Shown here: positions 26,556 to 36,390 of the stretch, piece after piece
Position numbering within the stretch: position 1 is the first letter of the stretch
How the letters are laid out: each line of letters opens with the position of its first letter
Assembly (NCBI GenBank): GCA_948099385.1
Contig: CANUEZ040000204.1
Span: forward strand, 2,958,001 to 3,022,000
Length of the DNA stretch: 64,000 nucleotides
From: Fasciola hepatica
Taxonomy: Eukaryota; Platyhelminthes; Trematoda; Plagiorchiida; Fasciolidae
Direction: 5' to 3'
Notes under the pieces: model-generated
The model's input: only the letters and a program-made list of their open reading frames with translations
Databases searched by the model: none
What the model was told of the DNA's origin: nothing
Translations under genes and position numbers: made by a program

Positions 26556-26978
26556 TTGTGGTTCGGGTGTTCTATTGACAATCGTTCACCCCAACCCTTG
26601 TACGTGTCCCCGTGTGGACTCGGTCCATTTGCAATGCTCATGATTCCCTAAGGGGATCAAACAGCTGTACAGTGCTTCCATAATTTGCAATGGTCAGTTC
26701 AGTGTTCAAGCTGCATGGAGAATCTCATTATACAAATCTAATCTGCTACTGCTCATTTGCATTTTATCAGCAATTTGTGTGGATTGTTCATCAGCGAAAG
26801 CCTTGGTTTTACATAGGCCCATAAATGGAGAAGTGATGGAACATAGGTTTGGATCGGTGTGCGAGAATTTGTTTCTCACCGTAAAAAGCCAATTTGAAAG
26901 CCGAAGCCAGTTTGGGGAATGTGCTATATCATGTGGTGTATATGTTGAACAAAGCGTTCAGAGCCATATCGGATATCC
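26556..26978 (+). repeat. Hybrid monomer F/A
   Basis: The left part is type F (TAATTTGCAATGG, GAATCTCATTATAC). The right part is type A (GTTCATCAGCGAAAGCC, ACATAGGCCC, GGGGAATG, CATGTGGTG) and ends in GGATATCC like the A copy at 20208. The switch lies about 26740-26790. It removes one monomer length, leaving the order F/A then B. Confidence 0.87.
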
Positions 26979-28672
26979 TTGTGGTTCGGGTGTTCTATTG
27001 ACAGTCGTTCACACCAACCCTTGTACGTGTCCCCGTGTGGACTCGGTCCATTTGCAATACTCATGATTCCCTTAGCGGATCAAACAGCTGTACAGTGCTT
27101 CCATAATTTTCAATGGTCAGCTCAGTGTTCAAGCTGCATGGAGAATCATATTATACAAATCTACTCTGCTACTGCTCAATTGCATTGTATCAGCAGTTTG
27201 TGTGGATTATCCATTAGCAACGACCTTGGTTCAAATTAGTGACCTATATTTAGAAGTGATGGAACATAGGATTGGATCGGTGTGGGAGAATTATTTTCCG
27301 ACCGTAAAAAGCCAATTTGAAAGCCGAAGCCAGTTTGGGGAGTGTGCTATATCATGTAGTGTATATGTTGAGCAAAGCGTTCAGAGCCATATCGGATAGC
27401 CTTGTGGTTCGGGTGTTCTATTGACAATCGTTCACCCCAACCCTTGTACGTGTCCCCGTGTGGACTCGGTCCATTTGCAATGCTCATGATTCCCTTAGTG
27501 GATCAAACAGCTGTACAGTGCTTCAATAATTTTCAATTGTCATTTCAATGTTCAAGCTGCATTGAGAATCATATTATACAAATCTACTCTGCTACTGTTC
27601 AATTGCATTGTATCAGCAATTTGTGTGGATTGTGGATGAGCAACGAACTTGGAACAAATTAGTGACCTAAATTGAAAAGTGATGGAACATAGGATTGGAT
27701 CGGTGTGCGAGAATTTGGTTCTCACCGTAAAAAGCCAATTTGAAAGCCGAAGCCAGTTTGGGGAGTGTGCTGTATCATGTAGTGTATTTGTTGAGCAAAG
27801 CGTTCAGAGCCATATCGGATAGCCTTGTGGTTCGGGTGTTCTATTGACAATCGTTCACCCCAACCCTTGTTCGTGTCCCCGTGTGGACTCGGTCCATTTG
27901 CAATGCTCATGATTCCCTTAGGGGATAAAACAGCTGTACAGTGCTTCCTTAATTTTCAATGGTCAGTTCAGTGTTCAAGCTGCATGGAGAATCATATTAT
28001 ACAAATCTACTCTGCTACTGCTCAATTGCATTGTATCAGCAATTTGTGTGGATTGTTCATAAGGGAATGCCTTGGTTTTACTTAGGCCCATAAATGGAGA
28101 AGTGATGGAACATAGGATTGGATCGGTGTGCGAGAATTTGTTTCTCACCGTAAAAAGCCAATTTGAAAGCCGAAGCCAGTTTGGGGAGTGTGCTATATCA
28201 TGTAGTGTATATGTTGAACAAAGCGTTCAGAGCCATATCGGATAGCCTTGTGGTTCGGGTGTTCTATTGACAATCGTTCACCCCAACCCTTGTACGTGTC
28301 CCCGTGTGGACTCGGTCCATTTGCAATGCTCATGATTCCCTTAGGGGATCAAACAGCTGTACAGTGCTTCCATAATTTGCAATGGTCAGTTCAGTGTTCA
28401 AGCTGCATGGAGAATCTCATTATACAAATCTAATCTGCTACTGCTCAATTGCATTTTATCAGCAATATGTGTGTGATTTGAACATGAGCGAATGCCTTGG
28501 TATTACTTAGGCCCATAAATGGAGAAGTGATGGAACATAGGATTGGATCGGTGTGCGAGAATTTGTTTCTCACCGTAAAAAGCCAATTTGAAAGCCGAAG
28601 CCAGTTTGGGGAGTGTGCTATATCATGTATTGTATATGTTGAACAAAGCGTTCAGAGCCATATCGGATAGCC
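26979..28672 (+). repeat. Domain 4 HOR, monomers B-C-D'-F (fourth unit)
   Basis: Starts are 26979 (B), 27402 (C), 27825 (D') and 28248 (F). D' keeps the D front (TTGTTCGTG, CTTCCTTAATT), but from about 28040 it has GTTCATAAGGG and TTAGGCCC, an E-like or majority sequence. It is probably another hybrid that fuses D and E, though the majority allele makes the donor uncertain. Confidence 0.82.
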
Positions 28673-29518
28673 TTGTGGTTCGGGTGTTCTATTGACAATC
28701 GTTCACCCCAACCCTTGTTCGTGTCCCCGTGTGGACTCGGTCCATTTGCAATGCTCATGATTCCCCTAGGGGACCAAACAGCTGTACTGTGCTTCCTTAA
28801 TTTGCAATGGTCAGGTTAGTGTCCAAGCTGCATGGAGAATCATATTATACAAATCTACTCTGCTACTGCTCAATTGCATTGTATCAGCAATTTGTGTGGA
28901 TTGTTCATAAGGGAATGCCTTGGTTTTACTTAGGCCCATAAATGGGGAATTGATGGAACATAGGATTGGATCGGTGTGCGAGAATTTGGTTCTCACCGTA
29001 AAAAGCCAATTTGAAAGCCGAAGCCAGGTTGGGGAGTGTGCTATATCATGTAGTGTATATGTTGAACAAAGCGTTCAGAGCCATATCGGATAGCCTTGTG
29101 GTTCGGATGTTCTATTGACAATCGTTCACCTTAACCCCTTAACGTGTCCCCATGTGGACTCGGTCCATTTGCAGTGCTCATGATTCCCTTATGGGATCAA
29201 ACAGCTGTACAGTGCTTCCATAATTTTCAATGGTCAGTTCAGTGTTCAAGCTGCATGGAGAATCATATTATACAAATGTACTCTGCTACTGCTCAATTGC
29301 ATTGTATCAGCAATTTGTGTGGATTGTTCATAAGGGAATGCCTTGGTTTTACTTAGGCCCATAAATGGAGAAGTGATGGAACATAGGATTGGATCGGTGT
29401 GCGAGAATTTGTTTCTCACCGTAAAAAGCCAATTTGAAAGCCGAAGCCAGTTTGGAGAGTGTGCTATATCATGTAGTGTATATGTTGAACAAAGCGTTCA
29501 GAGCCATATCGGATAGCC
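28673..29518 (+). repeat. Dimer repeat of domain 5, copy 1
   Basis: The first monomer has CCCCTAGGGGACC and GTCAGGTTAGTGTCC. The second has GGATGTTC and CACCTTAACCCCTTAACG in place of CACCCCAACCCTTGTACG. The same two-monomer order occurs at 29519-30364 and 30788-31632. Confidence 0.86.
28762..28773. other. Perfect 12-bp palindrome TCCCCTAGGGGA
   Basis: Same core as at 22836, here followed by CCAAAC rather than TCAATC, so it sits on a different monomer background (28673). Confidence 0.9.
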
Positions 29519-30364
29519 CTGTGGTTCGGGTGTTCTATTGACAATCGTTCACCCCAACCCTTGTACGTGTCCCCGTGTGGACTCGGTCCATTTGCAATGC
29601 TCATGATTCCCCTAGGGGACCAAACAGCTGTACTGTGCTTCCTGAATTTGCAATGGTCAGTTTAGTGTCCAAGCTGCATGGAGAATCATATTATACAAAT
29701 CTACTCTGCTACTGCTCAATTGCATTGTATCAGCAATTTGTGTGGATTGTTCATAAGGGAATGCCTTGGTTTTACTTAGGCCCATAAATGGAGAAGTGAT
29801 GGAACATAGGATTGGATCGGTGTGCGAGAATTTGGTTCTCACCGTAAAAAGCCAATTTGAAAGCCGAAGCCAGTTTGGGGAGTGTGCTATATCATGTAGT
29901 GTATATGTTGAACAAAGCGTTCAGAGCCATATGGGATAGCGTTGTGGTTCGGATGTTCTATTGACAATCGTTCACCCTAACCCTTAAACGTGTCCCCATG
30001 TGGACTCGGTCCATTTGCAATGCTCATGATTCCCTTATGGGATCAAACAGCTGTACAGTGCTTCCATAATTTTCAATGGTCAGTTCAGTGTTCAAGCTGC
30101 ATGGAGAATCATATTATACAAATGTACTCTGCTACCGCTCAATTGCATTGTATCAGCAATTTGTGTGGATTGTTCATAAGGGAATGCCTTGGTTTTACTT
30201 AGGCCCATAAATGGAGAAGTGATGGAACATAGGATTGGATCGGTGTGCGAGAATTTGTTTCTCACCGTAAAAAGCCAATTTGAAAGCCGAAGCGAGTTTG
30301 GGGAGTGTGCTATATCATGTATTGTATATGTTGAACAAAGCGTTCAGAGCCATATCGGATAGCC
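29519..30364 (+). repeat. Dimer repeat of domain 5, copy 2
   Basis: Monomers at 29519 (CCCCTAGGGGACC, GTTTAGTGTCC) and 29942 (GGATGTTC, CACCCTAACCCTTAAACG). Offset from copy 1 is exactly 846 bp. Confidence 0.86.
29608..29619. other. Perfect 12-bp palindrome TCCCCTAGGGGA
   Basis: In the monomer at 29519, the second dimer of domain 5. Confidence 0.9.
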
Positions 30365-30787
30365 TTGTGGTTCGGGTGTTCTATTGACAATCGTTCACCC
30401 CAACCCTTGTACGTGTCCCCGTGTGGACTCGGTCCATTTGCAATGCTCATGATTCCCTTAGGGGATCAAACAGCTGTACAGTGCTTCCATCATTTTCAAT
30501 CGTCAGTTCAGTGTTCAAGCTGCATGGAGAATCATATTATACAAATCTACTCTGCTACTGCTCAATTGCATTGTATCAGCAATTTGTGTGGATTGTTCAT
30601 AAGGGAATGCCTTGGTTTTACTTAGGCCCATAAATGGAGAAGTGATGGAACATAGGATTGGATCGGTGTGCGTGAATTTGTTTCTCACCGTAAAAAGCCA
30701 ATTTGAAAGCCGAAGCCAGTTTGGGGAGTGTGCTATATCATGTAGTGTATATGTTGAACAAAGCGTTCAGAGCCATATCGGATAGCC
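30365..30787 (+). repeat. Near-consensus monomer between dimers
   Basis: A monomer of ordinary type (CCATCATTTTCAATCGTC) inserted between dimer copies 2 and 3, making that interval a trimer of 1269 bp. Confidence 0.85.
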
Positions 30788-31632
30788 TTGTGGTTCGGGT
30801 GTTCTATTGACAATCGTTCACCCCAACCCTTGTACGTGTCCCCGTGTGGACTCGGTCCATTTGCAATGCTCATGATTCCCCTAGGGGACCAAACAGCTGT
30901 ACTGTGTTTCCTTAATTTGCAATGGTGAGTTTAGTGTCCAAGCTGCATGGAGAATCATATTATACAAATCTACTCTGCTACTGCTCAATTGCATTGTATC
31001 AGCAATTTGTGTGGATTGCTCATAAGGAATGCCTTGGTTCTAATTAGAACATTTAAATGAGAATTGATGGAACATAGGATTGGATCGGTGTGCGAGAATT
31101 TGTTTCTCACCGTAAAAAGCCAATTTGAAAGCCGAAGCCAGTTTGGGGAGTGTGCTATATCATGTAGTGTATATGTTGAACAAAGCGTTCAGACTCATAT
31201 CGGATAGCCTTGTGGTTCGGATGTTCTATTGACAATCGTTCACCTTAACCCTTAAACGTGTCCCCGTGTGGACTTGGTCCATTTGCAATGCTCATGATTC
31301 CCTTATGGGATCAAACAGCTGTACAGTGCTTCCATAATTTGCAATGGTCGGTTCAGTGTTCAAGCTGCATGGGGAATCATATTATACAAATCTACTCTGC
31401 CACTGCTCATTTGCATTGTATCAGCAATTTGAGTAGATTGTTCATAAGGGAATGCCTTGGTTTTACTTAGGCCCATAAATGGAGAAGTGATGGAACATAG
31501 TATTGGATCGGTGTGCAAGAATTTGGTTCTCACCGTAAAAAGCCAATTTGAAAGCCGAAGCCAGTTTGGGGAGTGTGCTATATCATGTAGTGTATATGTT
31601 GAACAAAGCGTTCAGAGCCATATCGGATAGCC
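30788..31632 (+). repeat. Dimer repeat of domain 5, copy 3
   Basis: Monomers at 30788 (CCCCTAGGGGACC) and 31210 (GGATGTTC, CACCTTAACCCTTAAACG). The first ends with the alternative segment TTAGAACATTTAAATGAG near position 259 and is 422 bp. Confidence 0.85.
30877..30888. other. Perfect 12-bp palindrome TCCCCTAGGGGA
   Basis: In the monomer at 30788, the third dimer of domain 5. Confidence 0.9.
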
Positions 31633-32054
31633 CTGTGGTTCGGGTGTTCTATTGACAATCGTTCACCCCAACCCTTGTACGTGTCCCCGTGTGGACTCGG
31701 TCCATTTGCAATGCTCATGATTCCATTAGGGATCAAACAGCTGTACAGTGCTTCCATAATTTGCAATGGTCAGTTCAGTGTCCAAGCTGCATGGAGAATC
31801 ATATTATACAAATCTACTCTGCTACTGCTCAATTGCATTGTATCAGCAATTTGTGTGGATTGTTCATAAGGGAATGCCTTGGTTCAACTTAGACCCATAA
31901 ATGGAGAAGTGATGGAACACACGATTGGATCGGTGTGCGAGAATTTGTTTCTCACCGTAAAAAGCCAATTTGAAAGCCGAAGCCAGTTTGGGGAGTGTGC
32001 TATATCATGTAGTGTATATGTTGAACAAAGCGTTCAGGGCCATATGGGATAGCC
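31633..32054 (+). repeat. 422-bp monomer closing domain 5
   Basis: Has GATTCCATTAGGGATC, one G short of the majority, and GTGTCCAAGC. It links the domain 5 types to the GTCCAAGC monomers of the next domain. Confidence 0.83.
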
Positions 32055-32901
32055 TTGTGGTTCGGGTGTTCTATTGACAATCGTTCACCCCAACCCTTGT
32101 ACGTGTCCCCGTGTGGACTCGGTCCATTTGCAATGCTCATGTTTCCCTTAGAGGGTTAAAACAGCTGTACAGTGCTTCCATAATTTTCAATGGTCAGTTC
32201 AGTGTTCAAGCTGCATGGAGAATCATATTATACAAATCTAATCTGCTACTGCTCAATTGCATTTTATGAGCAATTTGTGTGGATTGTTCATAAGGGAATG
32301 CCTTGGTTTTACTTAGGCCCATAAATGGAGAAGTGATGGAACATAGGACTGGATCGGTGTGCGAGAATTTGGTTCTCACCGTAAAAAGCCAATTTGAAAG
32401 CCGAAGCCAGTTTGGGGAGTATGCTATATCATGTAGTGTAGATGTTGAACAAAGCGTTCAGAGCCATATCGGATAGCCTTGTGGTTCGGGTGTTCTATTG
32501 ACAATCGTTCACCCCAACCCTTGTTCGTGTCCCCGTGTGGACTCGGTCCATTTGCAATGCTCATGATTCCCTTATGGGATCAAACAGCTGTACAGTGCTT
32601 CCATAATTTTCAATGGTCACTTCAGTGTTCAAGCTGCATGGAGAATCATATTATACAAATCTGCTCTGCTACTGCTCAATTGCATTGTATCAGCAATTTG
32701 TGTGGATTGTTCATAAGGGAATGCCTTGGTTTTACTTAGGCCCATAAATGGAGAAGTGATGGAACATAGGATTGGATCGGTGTGCGAGAATTTGGTTCTC
32801 ACCGTAAAAAGCCAATTTGAAAGCCGAAGCCAGTTTGGGGAGTGTGCTATATCATGTAGTGTATATGTTGAACAAAGCGTTCAGAGCCATATCGGATAGC
32901 C
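32055..32901 (+). repeat. Two-monomer block with GAGGGTTAAAAC allele, copy 1
   Basis: The monomer at 32055 (424 bp) has GTTTCCCTTAGAGGGTTAAA and CATTTTATGAGC. It is followed by a TTGTTCGTG monomer at 32479. The same pair recurs at 34171-35017, five monomers away. Confidence 0.86.
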
Positions 32902-34170
32902 TTGTGGTTCGGGTGTTCTATTGACAATCGTTCACCCCAACCCTTGTACGTGTCCCCGTGTGGACTCGGTCCATTTGCAATGCTCATGATTCCCTTAGCG
33001 GATCAAACATCATTACTCTGCTTCCATAATTTTCAATGGTCAGTTCAGTGTCCAAGCTGCATGGAGAATCATATTATACAAATGTACTCTGCTACTGCTC
33101 AATTGCATTGTATCAGCAATTTGTGTGGATTGTTCATAAGGGAATGCCTTGGTTTTACTTAGGCCCATAAATGGAGAAGTGATGGAACAAAGGATCGGAT
33201 CGGTGTGCGAGAATTTGGTTCTCACCGTAAAAAGCCAATTTGAAAGCCGAAGCCAGTTTGGGGAGTGTGCTATATCATGTAGTGTATATGTTGAACAAAG
33301 CGTTCAGAGCCATATCGGATAGCCTTGTGGTTCGGGTGTTCTATTGACAATCGTTCACCCCAACCCTTGTACGTGTCCCCGTGTGGACTCGGTCCATTTG
33401 CAATGCTCATGATTCCCTTAGCGGATCAAACATCATTACTCTGCTTCCATAATTTTCAATGGTCAGTTCAGTGTCCAAGCTGCATGGAGAATCATATTAT
33501 ACAAATGTACTCTGCTACTGCTCAATTGCATTGTATCAGCAATTTGTGTGGATTGTTCATAAGGGAATGCCTTGGTTTTACTTAGGCCCATAAATGGAGA
33601 AGTGATGGAACATAGGATCGGATCGGTGTGCGAGAATTTGTTTCTCACCGTAAAAAGCCAATTTGAAAGCCGAAGCCAGTTTGTGGAGTGTGCTATATCA
33701 TGTAGTGTATATGTTGAACAAAGCGTTCAGAGCCATATCGGATAGCCTTGTGGTTCGGGTGTTCTATTGACAATCGTTCACCCCAACCCTTGTACGTGTC
33801 CCCGTGTGGACTCGGTCCATTTGCAATGCTCATGATTCCCTTAGCGGATCAAACATCATTACTCTGCTTCCATAATTTTCAATGGTCAGTTCAGTGTCCA
33901 AGCTGCATGGAGAATCATATTATACAAATCTACTCTGCTACTGCTCAATTGCATTGTATCAGCAATTTGTGTGGATTGTTCATAAGGGAATGCCTTGGTT
34001 TTACTTAGGCCCATAAATGGAGAAGTGATGGAACATAGGATCGGATCGGTGTGCGAGAATTTGTTTCTCACCGTAAAAAGCCAATTTGAAAGCCGAAGCC
34101 AGTTTGGGGAGTGTGCTATATCATGTAGTGTATATGTTGAACAAAGCGTTCAGAGCCATATCGGATAGCC
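32902..34170 (+). repeat. Three near-identical monomers in tandem
   Basis: Starts are 32902, 33325 and 33748. All share AAACATCATTACTCTGC and GTGTCCAAGC. They differ at only a handful of sites (CAAAGG/CATAGG, GGTTCTC/TGTTTCTC, TTTGGGG/TTTGTGG, AAATGTAC/AAATCTAC). This is local amplification at single-monomer level, unlike the HOR amplification elsewhere. Confidence 0.88.
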
Positions 34171-35017
34171 TTGTGGTTCGGGTGTTCTATTGACAATCGT
34201 TCACCCCAACCCTTGTACGTGTCCCCGTGTGGACTCGGTCCATTTGCAATGCTCATGTTTCCCTTAGAGGGTTAAAACAGCTGTACAGTGCTTCCATAAT
34301 TTTCAATGGTCAGTTCAGTGTTCAAGCTGCATGGAGAATCATTTTATACAAATCTAATCTGCTACTGCTCAATTGCATTTTATGAGCAATTTGTGTGGAT
34401 TGTTCATAAGGGAATGCCTTGGTTTTACTTAGGCCCATAAATGGAGAAGTGATGGAACATAGGATTGAATCGGTGTGCGAGAATTTGGTTCTCACCGTAA
34501 AAAGCCAATTTGGAAGCCGAAGCCAGTTCGGGGAGTGTGCTATATCATGTAGTGTAGATGTTGAACAAAGCGTTCAGAGCCATATCGGATAGCCTTGTGG
34601 TTCGGGTGTTCTATTGACAATCGTTCACCCCAACCCTTGTTCGTGTCCCCGTGTGGACTCGGTCCATTTGCAATGCTCATGATTCCCTTAGCGGATCAAA
34701 CATCATTACTCTGCTTCCATAATTTTCAATGGTCAGTTCAGTGTCCAAGCTGCATGGAGAATCATATTATACAAATCTACTCTGCTACTGCTCAATTGCA
34801 TTGTATCAGCAATTTGTGTGGATTGTTCATAAGGGAATGCCTTGGTTCAACTTAGACCCATAAATGGAGAAGTGATGGAACATAGGATCGGATCGGTGTG
34901 CGAGAATTTGTTTCTCACCGTAAAAAGCCAATTTGAAAGCCGAAGCCAGTTTGGGGAGTGTGCTATATCATGTAGTGTATATGTTGAACAAAGCGTTCAG
35001 AGCCATATTGGATAGCC
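34171..35017 (+). repeat. Two-monomer block with GAGGGTTAAAAC allele, copy 2
   Basis: Partner of 32055-32901 at an offset of 2116 bp. The second monomer (34595) keeps the TTGTTCGTG front but has acquired the AAACATCATTACTCTGC and GTGTCCAAGC alleles of the neighbouring triplet. That suggests local conversion. Confidence 0.85.
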
Positions 35018-35948
35018 TTGTGGTTCGGGTGTTCTATTGACAATCGTTCACCCCAACCCTTGTACGTGTCCCCGTGTGGACTCGGTCCATTTGCAATGCT
35101 CATGATTCCCTTAGCGGATCAAACAGCTGTACAGTGCTTCCATAATTTTCAATGGTCAGTTCAGTGTTCAAGCTGTATGGAGAATCATATTATACAAATC
35201 TACTCTGCTACTGCTCAATTGCATTGTATCAGCAACTTGTGTGAATTGTTCATAAGGGAATGCCTTGGTTTTACTTAGGCCCATAAATGGAGAATTGATG
35301 GAACATAGGATTGGATCGATGTGCGATAATTTGTTTCTCACCGTAAACAGCCAAGTTGAAAGCCGAAGCCAGCTTGAGGAGTGTGCTATATCATGTAGTG
35401 TATATGTTGAACAAAGCGTTCAGAGCCATATGGGATAGCCTTGTGGTTCGGGTGTTCTATTGACAATCGTTCACCCCAACCCTTGTACGTGTCCCCGTGT
35501 GGACTCGGTCCATTTGCAATGCTCATGATTACTTAGAGGGTTAAAACAGCTGAACAGTGCTTCCATAATTTTCAATGGTCAGTTCAGTGTTCAAGCTGTA
35601 TGGAGAATCATATTATACAAATCTACTCTGCTACTGCTCAATTGCATTGTATCAGCAATTTGTGTGGATTGTTTATAAAGGAATGCCTTGGTTTTACTTA
35701 TTGCCATTAAATGAGAAATAATGGAACATAAGATTTGATCGATGTGCAAGAATTTGTTTCTCACCGTAAAAAGCCAATTTGAAAGCCGAAGCCAGTTTGG
35801 GGAGTGTGCTATATCATGTAGTGTATATGTTGAACAAAGCGTTCAGAGCCATATCGGATAGCCTTGTGGTTCGGGTGTTCTATTGACAATCGTTCACCCC
35901 AACCCTTGTACGTGTCCCCGTGTGGACTCGGTCCATTTGCAATGCTCA

Positions 35949-35967
35949 TGATTCCCTTAGCGGATCA
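35949..35967. other. Near-palindromic site, AGCGG allele
   Basis: Reference monomer positions 86-104, reading TGATTCCCTTAGCGGATCA. Seven of nine arm pairs match around a central T. This AGCGG form is one of the commoner weakened versions of the dyad. Confidence 0.75.
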
Positions 35968-35972
35968 AACAG

Positions 35973-35980
35973 CTGTACAG
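35973..35980. other. 8-bp palindrome CTGTACAG in the monomer
   Basis: Monomer positions 110-117. Perfect two-fold symmetry, present in most copies. It is lost where CTGTACTG, CTGTTCAG, CTGTACAT or the CATCATTACTC allele occurs. Confidence 0.85.
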
Positions 35981-36062
35981 TGCTTCCATAATTTTCAATG
36001 GTCAGTTCAGTGTTCAAGCTGCATGGAGAATCATATTATACAAATCTAATCTGCTACTGCTC

Positions 36063-36083
36063 AATTGCATTGTATCAGCAATT
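36063..36083. other. Inverted repeat AATTGC / GCAATT in the monomer
   Basis: Monomer positions 200-220: 6-bp arms separated by 9 bases. It lies in one of the most constant segments and is retained in nearly all copies. It could form a small hairpin; function unknown. Confidence 0.8.
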
Positions 36084-36170
36084 TGTGTGGATTGTTCATA
36101 AGGGAATGCCTTGGTTTTACTAAGGCCCATAAATGGAGAAGTGATGGAACATAGGATTGGATCGGTGTGC

Positions 36171-36185
36171 GAGAATTTGTTTCTC
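36171..36185. other. Inverted repeat GAGAA / TTCTC in the monomer
   Basis: Monomer positions 308-322: 5-bp arms around TTTGT or TTTGG. The common two-allele difference falls in the loop and leaves the arms intact. Some domains replace the whole segment with a TTCCGACCG form. Confidence 0.75.
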
Positions 36186-36253
36186 ACCGTAAAAAGCCAA
36201 TTTGAAAGCCGAAGCCAGTTTGGGGAGTGTGCTATATCATGTAGTGTATATGT

Positions 36254-36268
36254 TGAACAAAGCGTTCA
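36254..36268. other. Inverted repeat TGAAC / GTTCA in the monomer
   Basis: Monomer positions 391-405: 5-bp arms around AAAGC. Nearly constant across the array, at the start of the conserved block that spans the monomer boundary as phased here. Confidence 0.75.
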
Positions 36269-36371
36269 GAGCCATATCGGATAGCCTTGTGGTTCGGGTG
36301 TTCTATTGACAATCGTTCACCCCAACCCTTGTACGTGTCCCCGTGTGGACTCGGTCCATTTGCAATGCTCA

Positions 36372-36390
36372 TGATTCCCTTAGGGGATCA
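36372..36390. other. Near-palindromic site, majority allele
   Basis: Reads TGATTCCCTTAGGGGATCA: 9-bp arms around one T with a single unpaired position. This is the majority form at monomer positions 86-104 and the likely ancestor of the perfectly symmetric alleles found elsewhere. Confidence 0.85.

Larger units (their letters stand above)
35864..36286 (+). repeat. Representative 423-bp monomer
   Basis: This copy is close to the majority sequence and serves as the coordinate reference (position 1 = 35864). It departs from the majority at few sites, such as AGCGG for AGGGG near position 98 and CTAATC for CTACTC near 183. The stretch from about 391 through the monomer end to about position 90 of the next copy, and the stretch 130-220, look most constant across the array. 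Positions 90-120, 230-290 and 305-350 carry most of the variation. The choice of start is arbitrary. Confidence 0.9.

Noticed and set aside
29970..29990. Telomere-like CCCTAACCCTTAAAC
   Set aside because: It is the ordinary CACCCCAACCCTTGTACG segment with a few substitutions, occurs once per monomer in three copies, and is not tandem.
36030..36045. TATA-like TATTATACAAAT as a promoter
   Set aside because: A single AT-rich motif in every monomer with no downstream gene. Transcription of satellites is possible but nothing here shows it.
35864..36286. CENP-B box (TTCGNNNNANNCGGG)
   Set aside because: TTCG at positions 7-10 lacks the A and CGGG. On the other strand CCCGTGT at 54-60 is followed by TCGG rather than CGAA. 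It matches only partly, even allowing a one-base shift.
35864..36286. Internal 141-bp subrepeats (3 x 141)
   Set aside because: Comparing the three thirds by eye shows only a short local resemblance (GTTCGGGTGTTC against GTTCAGTGTTC). There is no convincing trimer structure.
36282..36296. tRNA-like Pol III boxes: TAGCCTTGTGG resembles an A box and GGTTCGGGT a B box
   Set aside because: The two motifs overlap instead of being tens of bases apart, the B box lacks the conserved A and CC, and no tRNA fold is apparent. A SINE or tRNA origin is not supported.
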